From assembly GCF_008932115.1 (NCBI RefSeq), contig NZ_CP044543.1:4594501-4658500 (forward strand): a stretch of 64,000 nt of DNA, written 5' to 3'. A model generated the notes under the pieces. That model was not told the origin of the DNA. It made no database searches and worked only from the letters and a program-made list of their open reading frames with translations. The position numbers and the translations under genes are program-made. This DNA comes from Bradyrhizobium betae. GTDB taxonomy: Bacteria > Pseudomonadota > Alphaproteobacteria > Rhizobiales > Xanthobacteraceae. This document shows, piece by piece, positions 55,246-63,333 of this stretch (position 1 is its first letter; every line of letters begins with the position of its first letter).

Positions 55246-55455
55246 ATGACTGTGGATCAGCAACGGAACTGGGACGTGACGAATGAGTTGAGTCGGCCTG
55301 GAGCTTCAATCGAAGCCGGCTCGTTTGGAATGCAGACCGTTTCGCGCAATGCCTTCGCCGAGCAAGGCGAAGATGGAGCGATCATCGGGCCTGATTTCGT
55401 TGCGCCAGAAGGTGGATCGAACGCGGGGTCTGCGACCTCGCCGTTCGGCGACTGA
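55246..55455 (+). CDS. Small 69-aa acidic peptide
   Basis: ATG 55246 starts MTVDQQRNWDVTNELSRPGA; the end is GGSNAGSATSPFGD. The product is Gly/Ser/Ala-rich at the C-terminus and has no cysteine, signal or membrane span. It ends 1 nt before the start of the hydrolase-like gene, so the two probably share a transcript. The leader-like N-terminus and small-residue C-terminus look like a peptide precursor, but no maturation enzyme is recognised. The ribosome site is weak. Confidence 0.5.
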   Translation: MTVDQQRNWDVTNELSRPGASIEAGSFGMQTVSRNAFAEQGEDGAIIGPDFVAPEGGSNAGSATSPFGD

Positions 55456-55456
55456 A

Positions 55457-56539
55457 ATGGAAGGTGATCATTGGCCTCACGGCTCCTGCGACGGCGCCGG
55501 TCGCAGCCTTTCAGATTTGCGGAAACGCGCATCCGAATTTTTCGAAGGCCTGTCCGTTGCAGAGCTCGTGCGCGAGTCGCACAGGAATCTGTGGGTTTCG
55601 GACTGGTCGAGGATCGCGGACGAGTACCGGGCGTTCGCCGAATCAGCGCGCCGAGACGGGTCCATTCATGTGGCACGGGAAGAGTGGCTGTGCTCGCTGA
55701 CGGCTCTTGAAGTCGCGAGAAACGTGTCCTGTTCCGGAGACCCCGCGAGTACCGACCTCGCAGACAAGGTCGGAATCAACCTGAAAGGCCTCGAGGAGGA
55801 CGCCGGTCCGGCGATCGAACGCGTGAAGATCGATGGGTTCGATCAAGGCTCGCTTGCCGGCTACTTTGTGCCGGCGTTTCGTGACGGGCCTTCCGCGCCC
55901 GTGGTGATTTGCGTCAGTGACGAGGACGTCACCCTCGGCTCGATGATGAGCAGACTGTTGCCGGCCTCACGCCGCCGGAACATGTCGCTCCTGCTCGTCG
56001 ATGCCGGCCATTCGTCCGTTCGTCGCCCCGTCAAACCGGAGCATGTTCTTCAATGCTGGCTGGACTATCTGGAGGCTCGCCCGGACGTCGATTCGCAGCG
56101 GATCGCGGTCTATGGCGAAGGGGCGGCCGCCAGTCATGCGTCCGGCCTTGCCTTGCTGGATCGCAGGATGGCTGCCGCCGTGTGCGACGGCGGTATCATG
56201 GCGCCGATCATGCGCCGCGCATCGCTGCGCTGGACGATCGGCGCCGAGCCGACCGGCGGTGACGGGACCCCGGCGGGCTCGTTGCAGCCGTCGCGTCGAA
56301 TCCCTTGCCCGCTGCTCGTGGTCGCCGGGACTCGCTCGATGGTCTCGGAGGAGGATGCTCTCGAGCTGCAAGCCATCTATCGGCAGGCCGGAGCCGATTG
56401 CTCGACCGTCGTGCCAAACTGCATCCCGCACCCGCTGGGCGAGGTCGAAAACTTCGTCGCCGTAGACGATTTCATTTTCGAATGGCTCGCCAGCAAGCTT
56501 GGAACCGTCCGCCAGCTTGATCCCGTGACCTATCTGTAA
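55457..56539 (+). CDS. Alpha/beta-hydrolase-like protein lacking the serine elbow
   Basis: A 360-aa protein. The second half has the alpha/beta-hydrolase order (FrsA/DUF1100-like): strand plus APVVICVSDEDVTLGSMMS, the elbow region QRIAVYGEGAAASHASG at 215-230, CPLLVVAGTRSMVSEEDALE, and PNCIPHPLGEVENFV with a likely His. The elbow reads GEGAA where GxSxG is expected, so the nucleophile is Gly222 instead of Ser. The N-terminal ~120 residues are helical. It may be a pseudoenzyme or use another residue. It follows the 69-aa peptide gene directly and ends at a hairpin shared with the convergent MarR gene. Confidence 0.7.
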   Translation: MEGDHWPHGSCDGAGRSLSDLRKRASEFFEGLSVAELVRESHRNLWVSDWSRIADEYRAFAESARRDGSIHVAREEWLCSLTALEVARNVSCSGDPASTDLADKVGINLKGLEEDAGPAIERVKIDGFDQGSLAGYFVPAFRDGPSAPVVICVSDEDVTLGSMMSRLLPASRRRNMSLLLVDAGHSSVRRPVKPEHVLQCWLDYLEARPDVDSQRIAVYGEGAAASHASGLALLDRRMAAAVCDGGIMAPIMRRASLRWTIGAEPTGGDGTPAGSLQPSRRIPCPLLVVAGTRSMVSEEDALELQAIYRQAGADCSTVVPNCIPHPLGEVENFVAVDDFIFEWLASKLGTVRQLDPVTYL

Positions 56540-56555
56540 GGCGCGATGAGGCCGG

Positions 56556-56592
56556 GCTGACGCCGGCGGCTGCTCTGCGCCCCGGCGTCAGC
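56556..56592. terminator. Hairpin between convergent genes
   Basis: GCTGACGCCGG (56556-56566) and CCGGCGTCAGC (56582-56592) form a perfect 11-bp stem with a 15-nt loop. It lies between the hydrolase-like gene and the MarR gene, whose stop is 4 bp away, and can end both transcripts. Confidence 0.6.
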
Positions 56593-56595
56593 GGA

Positions 56596-57075
56596 TCACG
56601 AGACGTCGATGGCCAGCAAACGCGCGGCCAGCCGGGCATTCTTTGCAATCGTTGCGAGCGCAACGTTCAGATCGGCCAGGGTCTTCTCGTCGAGCTCGTT
56701 GAACATGGTCGAGTTCAAGGCGAGCTTTCGCTTGGACAGTTTCTCGATCTCCGCCGTCGCCTTTGCCGTCAGCGACATCAGGACGAAGCGCGCGTCGTCT
56801 GCGCCCGGCCGCCGCGACAGGAAGCCGGCCTTCTCGAGGGCCTTGGTCTGGTTGGTGACGAAGGCCGGGTGGACCCGCAGCTTGTTTGCGACGTCGATTC
56901 CGGCGACGCCTCCGCCCTGGTCCAGCTCGGTGATGGCCATCAGGATCAGCCACTGCGGCTCGGTGATGCCCAGCAGCCCGGCCCAGCTGGTGTGGATGTC
57001 CTCCAGCTGAGAGTGAATCTCGACGACATTCCAGATGAAGTCCGTAATCGCCCTGTCGAGTTTTTTCTCGATCAT
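56596..57075 (-). CDS. MarR-family regulator
   Basis: A 159-aa protein with the MarR winged-helix core: EPQWLILMAITELDQ, then IDVANKLRVHPAFVTNQTKA (HTH, ~78-97), and the wing around RRPGADDARFVLMSLTAKA. Helices at both ends would form the dimer interface. Its likely targets are not near in an obvious way. The gene lies alone before a 510-bp gap. Confidence 0.85.
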   Translation of the reverse strand: MIEKKLDRAITDFIWNVVEIHSQLEDIHTSWAGLLGITEPQWLILMAITELDQGGGVAGIDVANKLRVHPAFVTNQTKALEKAGFLSRRPGADDARFVLMSLTAKATAEIEKLSKRKLALNSTMFNELDEKTLADLNVALATIAKNARLAARLLAIDVS

Positions 57076-57229
57076 GTGGCTCCCCCCGTTTCCCCTAGAT
57101 CATTCTTTTAATGGGATATTTGGGAGGCGTCTCGGATCTCGCGCACCGACAATAGTAAAGAGTACCGCGCGGGGGAAACGACCCGATTGTTTAGTGCTTG
57201 CAAAAATCAATTAATTAAATTACGTCTTC

Positions 57230-57330
57230 TCTCACTCAATCTTTGCTGCTCTTGACCGTCTCAATGGGCCAGCACTGTGAGACCTCCAAGAAAGCCCTCG
57301 GGATGCCCCCTGAGGGCTTTTTACTTTTTA
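57230..57330 (+). ncRNA. Candidate small RNA ending in a strong terminator
   Basis: AAAGCCCTC (57291-57299) and GAGGGCTTT (57312-57320) form a perfect 9-bp stem followed by a T-rich tract (TTTTTACTTTTT), a rho-independent terminator on the plus strand. No plus-strand gene precedes it: the nearest ends at 56539 behind its own hairpin. The stretch before it includes TTGCAAAAATCAATTAATTA, a possible promoter, and GAGACCTCCAAG, with anti-Shine-Dalgarno-like CCTCC. Together these suggest a roughly 70-100 nt transcript. The start is a guess. Confidence 0.45.
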
Positions 57331-57587
57331 GCCATAGGCTTAGCTGGCGTTGCGGCTCTCCTTGTTGCCCTCAAGCCACATCTCCCCCGGAACTTACGCT
57401 TCATTAAATCAATGAATTGAGGCGATTGTTTTTATAAACTATATGTGAAGCCACGACGGAGGGGGGGCACCTCACTGTCGTTTCAGTCCGGACTTTCAGT
57501 GCGGGCCTGAATTGAACGGAAATTGAAGTGGGTAAAGCGGCCTCCGACGAGGAGCCGAGCCCCCTGAACCGACCTGGAGGTTTACTA

Positions 57588-59159
57588 ATGAAGTTTACGA
57601 AGACTCTTCTTCTCGGCTCGGCAGCCGGCCTGATGGCCGCCTCCGGTGCGTTCGCAGCCGATCTCCCCGTGAAGGCCAAAGCGGTCGAATACGTGAAGAT
57701 CTGCTCGCTGTACGGCGCCGGCTTCTACTACATCCCGGGCACCGACACCTGCATCAAGCTGGGCGGTTACCTGCGCGCCGAAGTCGCGCTGGGCACCAAC
57801 AGCGTCTACGGCGCTGCCAACGGTTCGCCGGCCGGTGCGCACAACCGCCTGAGCAACTACTACACGATGCGCGCTCGTGAAGACCTCAACATCGACACGC
57901 GCACCGCGACCGAATACGGCGTCGTTCGTACCTTCTTCGACGGCGTGTTCTCCTGGACGACCGGCGGTTATCAGGGTTCGGGCTCGGCCACCGGCGGCAC
58001 CGTCTACACCGGCTCGCTCGGCCTCAACACCTCGGGTGCGACCCCGGCGCTGGTTGGTTCTTCGGTCAACGGCACCGACGGCAACACCTCGGCCGGTTCG
58101 CTCGGCGTGTACTACGCCTTCATCCAGTTCGCTGGCTTCACCATGGGTAAGGCCGTGTCGCAGTTCGACGCGCCCTGGACCAACTATCCGGGCAACAACT
58201 TCGACGGTCTCGTCGGCGGCAGCGGCACGGTCACTGGTGTCACCCAGTTCACCTACACCGCTGACTTCGGCCAGGGCGTGACGGCGGCGTTCTCGGCTGA
58301 AGACGCAACGGCCTACTACCAGGCCGGCAACCAGAACCTCACTGGCGCGACCGCCGGTGGCATGATCGGTGGCTCCTACGGCACCAACTCGATCGGTGGC
58401 TCGCGTTCGCCGAACCTCGTTGGTATGGTTCGTGTCGACCAGGCCTGGGGTCTCTTCCAGGCGTCGGTTGCCGCGAAGGACAACCACGTTGCCTACTACG
58501 GCGCGACCGAAACGACTGGCCACCCCGACGACAAGTGGGGTTGGGCGGTTCAGCTCGCTCTGTCGATCAAGAACATCCCGACCGGTGCGGGTGACGTGAT
58601 CAACATCCAGGGCGTCTACACCGACGGCGCGACCCGCTACAACTTCCAGAACCTGGCGGGCAGCTCCTACTCGATGTTCGGCAGCTCGGGCGTTGCCTAC
58701 CAGAGCGTCGGCTTCGCCAATGCTCCGGACACCGTGTACATCACCGGTTCGTCGCAGGAGACTGTGAAGACCTGGGGCTTCCGCGGCGCCTACACCCACA
58801 ACTGGGATCCCTACTGGAACACCGCGCTGTACGGTGCCTACGCTCAGGCTCAGTACGGCTCGCTCGCCAAGACCGCGCTTTGCGGCGCTGGCGGTGCTGG
58901 CGGCGTCTTCGGTGGCCTGGCCGGCGTCACGGGTTGCAACCCGGACTTCGCCGTCGGCCAGATCGGCCTGATCACCCGCTGGACCCCCGTCAAGAACCTG
59001 ACGTTCTCGGGCGACCTGAACTGGACGCACCTCGACCAGAAGTACTCCGGCACTGTCGGCTACGCTGGCGCCGGTACGACCGCGAAGCCGGCTGCTTTGT
59101 ACGAGCTGAAGGATCAGGACAGCATCACCCTGCTCCTCCGCGCTCAGCGCAACTGGTAA
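57588..59159 (+). CDS. Major Porin_2-type outer-membrane porin
   Basis: A 523-aa porin. The ATG at 57588 follows TGGAGG (57575-57580) and starts a signal peptide, MKFTKTLLLGSAAGLMAASG, cut after GAFA-A. The mature N-terminus ADLPVKAKAVEYVKICSLYG and TDTCIKLGGYLRAEVALG are the hallmarks of rhizobial Porin_2 (Omp2b/RopA-like) proteins. The barrel ends in SITLLLRAQRNW with terminal aromatic residue. Codon use is extremely biased, a sign of very high expression. It forms diffusion channels in the outer membrane. Confidence 0.93.
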   Translation: MKFTKTLLLGSAAGLMAASGAFAADLPVKAKAVEYVKICSLYGAGFYYIPGTDTCIKLGGYLRAEVALGTNSVYGAANGSPAGAHNRLSNYYTMRAREDLNIDTRTATEYGVVRTFFDGVFSWTTGGYQGSGSATGGTVYTGSLGLNTSGATPALVGSSVNGTDGNTSAGSLGVYYAFIQFAGFTMGKAVSQFDAPWTNYPGNNFDGLVGGSGTVTGVTQFTYTADFGQGVTAAFSAEDATAYYQAGNQNLTGATAGGMIGGSYGTNSIGGSRSPNLVGMVRVDQAWGLFQASVAAKDNHVAYYGATETTGHPDDKWGWAVQLALSIKNIPTGAGDVINIQGVYTDGATRYNFQNLAGSSYSMFGSSGVAYQSVGFANAPDTVYITGSSQETVKTWGFRGAYTHNWDPYWNTALYGAYAQAQYGSLAKTALCGAGGAGGVFGGLAGVTGCNPDFAVGQIGLITRWTPVKNLTFSGDLNWTHLDQKYSGTVGYAGAGTTAKPAALYELKDQDSITLLLRAQRNW

Positions 59160-59183
59160 CACCTGTCGCAAGACTGGAATCGA

Positions 59184-59217
59184 ACACCCGGCGGGAAACC
59201 GCCGGGTGTTTTTTTGT
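59184..59217 (+). terminator. Rho-independent terminator of the porin gene
   Basis: ACACCCGGCGG (59184-59194), loop GAAA, CCGCCGGGTGT (59199-59209) and a T run to 59216. A perfect 11-bp stem with a GNRA-type loop, 25 bp after the porin stop. Confidence 0.92.
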
Positions 59218-59371
59218 TTGTCGAGATGCTAGCCCGGATGGAGCGCAGCGCAATCCGGGAAGGTTTTGCCGCGGTGTGAGAGCCCCGCATTCCGCTCTGC
59301 TCCATGCGGGCTACCAGGGCTTGCGTTGCCCGACGGGCAAAACACCCAAACACTCGGTCAATCCGGTCCGG

Positions 59372-59960
59372 CGAAAATATTCCACTTTGCCGAAATTCGG
59401 AAATGACGTATGTAGCGTCCATCCCGGCTCATCCTTGAGGGGCGATCGTACGTCGTCACGAGTTGCGAGCCGGGCCTGCGGTGGACGCGGCAGCGTCGTG
59501 CGCGAGAGGTGCGGGCAGGGCGGGTAGTCCCTGTGAGCCCGTGGCCACGTGCGGACGAGCGGCGCCAAAGTCCGGCGAAGCCTTTTGGCGAAGCCGGATG
59601 AGCTGCGTACGGCAAAACCGTGTGGTCCTGGCCGTCGTTGCTACGGTCAAGCCATCTGCGGAGATGCGCGCGAGCCCAACCGGGCGGACGGCATCGTCAA
59701 TTCGCGGGGCGAGGGAGGCCAGAAGGAAAGTTCGGCTCCCGGGAGAGCACGGCATAAGCCGTCCGACCATCGCGCAGGGAAGGCCGAGTGATCGGCGACA
59801 CCTGTATGCTGCTGTGCGGTTCTTCTGCGTGTGCTTTTCGCGCAGCAGACCGCGGGTGCCCGCCGGCACCCGGTCTTCCCTGCGCCCTCTTGGATTGGAG
59901 GGGCGAGAGAAGAAGCAAAACTCGGGCGAAACGCGCCGCGAGAATGCGAAGGCGTGTCTG
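59372..59960. repeat. Long dispersed repeat, copy B
   Basis: About 590 bp matching 34852-35475. Shared blocks include AAATATTCCACTTTGCCGAA (A: TTTACCG), CGTGTGGTCCTGGCCGTCGT, GCCAGAAGGAAAGTTCGGCT and CCTGCGCCCTCTTGGATTGG. Differences are single bases and short indels. The surrounding 59220-60458 interval holds further repeats and no supported gene. Confidence 0.8.
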
Positions 59961-60136
59961 TGTCCACACACTCGCTGTCATCGCCCGCCTTGTGCGCACT
60001 TGCGCACTGGGGCGGGCGATCCAGTACTCCGAGACAGCAGTGATTGAACCGAGAACCCGCAGCGTACTGGATTCCCCGCTTTCGCGGGGAATGACTGTGG
60101 CATTTGGAGACGCAGCCATTGCCTCATACTCCGTCA

Positions 60137-60206
60137 TTGCGAGCGCAGCGAAGCAATCCAGAAGCCCTCCGCGGAAAGACTCTGGATTGCTTCGCTACGC
60201 TCGCAA
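60137..60206. repeat. Rhizobial GCGAAGCAATCCAGA palindrome
   Basis: TTGCGAGCGCAGCGAAGCAA..CCAGA and TCTGGATTGCTTCGCTACGC..TCGCAA form a long hairpin with an 18-bp loop. A common Bradyrhizobium-type intergenic repeat. A related element with GTACTGGATTCCCCGCTTTC..CGCGGGG lies at about 60062-60090. Confidence 0.8.
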
Positions 60207-60243
60207 TTGTGATGTTGAGGCAGCGAGCGCCACAACTCGTTCT

Positions 60244-60298
60244 CGTGCCCCGGACGCAGCGCAGCGCCCTTGCGGTGCGCTGCAGAGCCGGGGCCCAT
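60244..60298. repeat. GTGCCCCGGACGCAGCGCAG repeat
   Basis: GTGCCCCGGACGCAGCGCAG, then GCGGTGCGCTGCAGAGCCGG and GG, an imperfect palindrome. The same element occurs near 35551-35600, which shows that it is dispersed. Confidence 0.7.
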
Positions 60299-60458
60299 CT
60301 CTGCGCATTGCATGTGTCGCATTGCGCTCGCAACGACGATGAGGAAGCAAACGCTCACGCGCGTTTCAAAGAACGAGGTCGTCGTGAAATTTTACGAAAG
60401 CTCTGGCGCCAGCATCCACGCGGAAGTTGCGTGGCCCGTTACGACACGGATATTCGTC

Positions 60459-61094
60459 CTAGCCTTCGCTTGCCACGCGCGCGCGGTCGACATGCCCCTC
60501 GATCTTCGGGCGGTCGCGGGTGCGCTCGAAGCTCGTGCAAAGCAGTTCGGTCTCCTCGAGCGAAATCGGCGCGCGATACAGCCGGCACATGAATTCCGCG
60601 GTGGAGCGTCCCTTGCCGGTGGCGGGACTGCGTTCAGCGAGAAACATGCAATCGCGGCAGATGCTGGCATCGAGACGCTGGTGCGCCGCGTCGAGGTGGT
60701 TGAGGATCTCGCGGAGCGAATCGCGGAGCCTGATGCATTCGTCGGTCCCGAGCGACGTTACGGCATTCATGACATGGTTGATCGGGTCATGCTGTCTCAG
60801 GCATTTCTCACCCTGCGCGGTGACGTGCAGCACGACGGACCGCTTGTCCTCGTGCGATGGTTTTCGCACCAGGAAGGACTTGCTCTCCAGCGTCTTCACG
60901 ATCTGCGACGCCGTCGCCCTGGTCGCGCCGATGAAGCCGGCGAGTGCGGACGGGGTGCGCGAGAATCTGTTAGCGCGGCCGAGAAAACGCAACGCCATCC
61001 ATTCCCGGTCGCGCAGTCCGTTCTGATTGCCTTCGAAATACCAGGCTCTCGCCGCTTGAACCAGCAGCTCGACAGCTTCGCGTGCCAACGGCAT
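60459..61094 (-). CDS. MarR-family regulator with C-terminal Cys cluster
   Basis: A 211-aa protein. The core is MarR-like: REWMALRFLGRANRFSRTPS, HTH ALAGFIGATRATASQIVKTL (50-69) and wing FLVRKPSHEDKRSVVLHVTA. The extension beyond ~140 contains CRDCMFL (Cys146, Cys149), Cys170 and Cys186; Cys98 and Cys120 lie in the core. The spaced C-x2-C-x20-C-x15-C pattern suggests a metal or iron-sulfur site for sensing (inference). No obvious target gene is adjacent; 60348-60458 separates it from the repeats. Confidence 0.78.
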   Translation of the reverse strand: MPLAREAVELLVQAARAWYFEGNQNGLRDREWMALRFLGRANRFSRTPSALAGFIGATRATASQIVKTLESKSFLVRKPSHEDKRSVVLHVTAQGEKCLRQHDPINHVMNAVTSLGTDECIRLRDSLREILNHLDAAHQRLDASICRDCMFLAERSPATGKGRSTAEFMCRLYRAPISLEETELLCTSFERTRDRPKIEGHVDRARVASEG

Positions 61095-61959
61095 GAATTC
61101 CTACCTCGCCCCGGGAATCACGTCTGCGGCGCCCCGAAGTCGCCTTCCGCCGTTGTGTACGAATCCTTCGCGAGAAACCGCACCACCCACAATGTCCGAC
61201 GCGTACGTCGTGCCCGATTGTCGCGCGAATGCACGGACTGCTCGGCATCCGACCTGGACTGATGGGCACTGCGAGGTACGGGGCGAAAAGCGATGTCGCC
61301 GTTGGCATGCCAGTCGTCGTGTCGTCGAACGAAAGCCCGAGTTTCCGTCACGATCGGACGATGGATCGGAGTTGTTCAACCGAAGCCCCTGAGTTCAAGT
61401 CACACGCAGACGTTTCTTATGTAGCCTCGAAACGATGAATGAGCTTCTCAACAAAATCAAGTAGAGACGCTCCCCGAGACTGGATGTCGCTGCAGACGAA
61501 TGTAACGTTCAAGACAATCGCGCTGTTCGGGACACATGATGGTGATCGTAATACGCAGCGCAACAAGCTACTTGCACGCAATTGTGCGACGGTTTGATTG
61601 CACGTTGATTGCACGCACGTTGCTGTCCGACGTTGATGCAAATTGATGGAAGCTTGTGCATGACGATGGCGCCCATCGGCGCGTCATCCACAACTTCTGC
61701 GATCTTTCAGGGAATCGCCAAGGGAACTCGTTAGGATTGCACGTCACGGTTGTCATCGCAACGGCATCGGGATGGGCCGGTTCGGCCGCATGCGACCCGG
61801 CCGCGCGATCCTCCACCGAACGGTTGATGCCTGCGGTGGAGAACGGCCGGCGGCGATGTGTGCGCAGGCGCAGGACGTGTGGCGGCGCGCGTGGTCGACT
61901 GTCGCGATCATGGGCAGGGCTGCGATGACGGGCGGGGGCCGCGCCGTCGCCTCGTCCAC
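61095..61959. other. Gene-free stretch
   Basis: About 865 bp between the MarR gene start and the fliI stop. Frames on both strands are short and look like noise. It is AT-richer near 61380-61650 and may carry the MarR promoter. No repeat or RNA structure is evident. Confidence 0.35.
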
Positions 61960-63297
61960 CTATTCGCCCTTGAGCATGTCCCTGAGCTCGCGGAATGGAT
62001 CGGCGCTTGGCGGCGCGGAGGCGTCCTGCCGCATCGCGCTGTAGATTCGCGGGACCAGATCGACGGCCTGGTCGAGCCCCGAATCACGCCCCGCCTGATA
62101 TCCGCCCATCAGGCGAAGGTCGCGCGTGTCCTCGTATTTGGACATCATGGTGCGCAGCTTGCTCACCAATTCGCGCTCCTCGGGGTCCCAGACGTTGTGG
62201 GCGAGGCGGGAGACCGAGGCGAGGACGTCCACGGCCGGATAGCGCGCCTGGTCGGCGATGTGCCGGGAGAGCACGATGTGGCCGTCGAGGGTGCTGCGGA
62301 TGGTGTCCGCGATCGGCTCGTTGTGGTCGTCGCCGTCGACCAGCACGGAGAAAATGCCGGTGATCGTCCCGGATCCCTCCTCGCCGGGCCCGGCGCGCTC
62401 CAGAAGGCGCGGCAGGTCGGTGAAGACCGTTGGCGCATAGCCGCGCGCGACCGCGGGCTCGCCGGCGGCGAGGGCGACCTCGCGGGCGGCGTGGGCGAAA
62501 CGGGTGATCGAATCGACCACGAGCAGGACCGATTCGCCCCGGTCGCGGAAATATTCGGCGACCGCCATGGCGGTCTTCGGCGCCAGCCGCCGCATCATCG
62601 GGCTTTCATCTCCCGTCGATACGATGGTGACGGCGCGGCTGCGGTTGGCCCCGAGCACGTCCTCGATGAATTCCCGGACCTCGCGGCCGCGCTCGCCGAC
62701 GAGCGCCAGCACGACGGTGTCGAAGCCCTGGCTGCGCGCCAGCATCGCCAGCAGCGTCGATTTGCCGACGCCCGAGCCGGCAAAGATGCCGACGCGCTGG
62801 CCGGCGCAGATCGGGGCGAACAGGTCGATGACGCGTACGCCGGTCCGCAGCGGCTTGTGGACGCGTGCGCGCTTCATCGCCGACGGCGCCTCGGCCTCCG
62901 CCGACACCGGCCGCGACCCCGGCGTGAGGGGGCCCTGTCCGTCCAGCGGCGCGCCGAGCGCGTTGATGACGCGGCCCTTCCAGCTCGGATCTGGCGCGAA
63001 GGACAGGGGCGGCATCCGGTAGGCGACCGAGCCGAGGCCGCCGGCGAATTGCCGGTCGAACGGCTTGGCGACGATGCCCTCGCTGTCGATTCTGATCACT
63101 TCGCCGATCTGGGGCTTGCCGCCGGAGCTGCCCCCGGAGTTGACGCCGATCAGTTCACCAAGCCTGACGAAGCGCGACAGGCCGGAAACGCGGAAATGCG
63201 TCGGCGCGATCTCGGAGATCGCGCCGCTGACGCTTGCCAGGGGAGTGCTCTGCTGAAGCTCCAGCAGCGCCCACTCGAGTTGCCGAAGAGCGTTCAA
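61960..63297 (-). CDS. fliI: Flagellum-specific ATP synthase FliI
   Basis: A 445-aa F1-beta-like ATPase. Walker A GSGVGKST is at 174-181, GERGREVREFIEDVLG follows, and Walker B is in SVLLVVDSITRFAHAAREVA. The C-terminal DVLASVSRLAHNVWDPEERE is typical of FliI rather than of YscN or AtpD. It drives export of flagellar subunits in the type III export apparatus. flgF lies upstream on the same strand, the arrangement found in rhizobial flagellar clusters. Confidence 0.95.
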   Translation of the reverse strand: MNALRQLEWALLELQQSTPLASVSGAISEIAPTHFRVSGLSRFVRLGELIGVNSGGSSGGKPQIGEVIRIDSEGIVAKPFDRQFAGGLGSVAYRMPPLSFAPDPSWKGRVINALGAPLDGQGPLTPGSRPVSAEAEAPSAMKRARVHKPLRTGVRVIDLFAPICAGQRVGIFAGSGVGKSTLLAMLARSQGFDTVVLALVGERGREVREFIEDVLGANRSRAVTIVSTGDESPMMRRLAPKTAMAVAEYFRDRGESVLLVVDSITRFAHAAREVALAAGEPAVARGYAPTVFTDLPRLLERAGPGEEGSGTITGIFSVLVDGDDHNEPIADTIRSTLDGHIVLSRHIADQARYPAVDVLASVSRLAHNVWDPEERELVSKLRTMMSKYEDTRDLRLMGGYQAGRDSGLDQAVDLVPRIYSAMRQDASAPPSADPFRELRDMLKGE

Positions 63298-63333
63298 GGA
63301 AACCGTCCACCCTCATTGCGCACGAGACGCATC

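Noticed and set aside
57585..59171. 528-aa minus-strand ORF
   Set aside because: Antisense to the porin; its length comes from the extreme codon bias of the porin.
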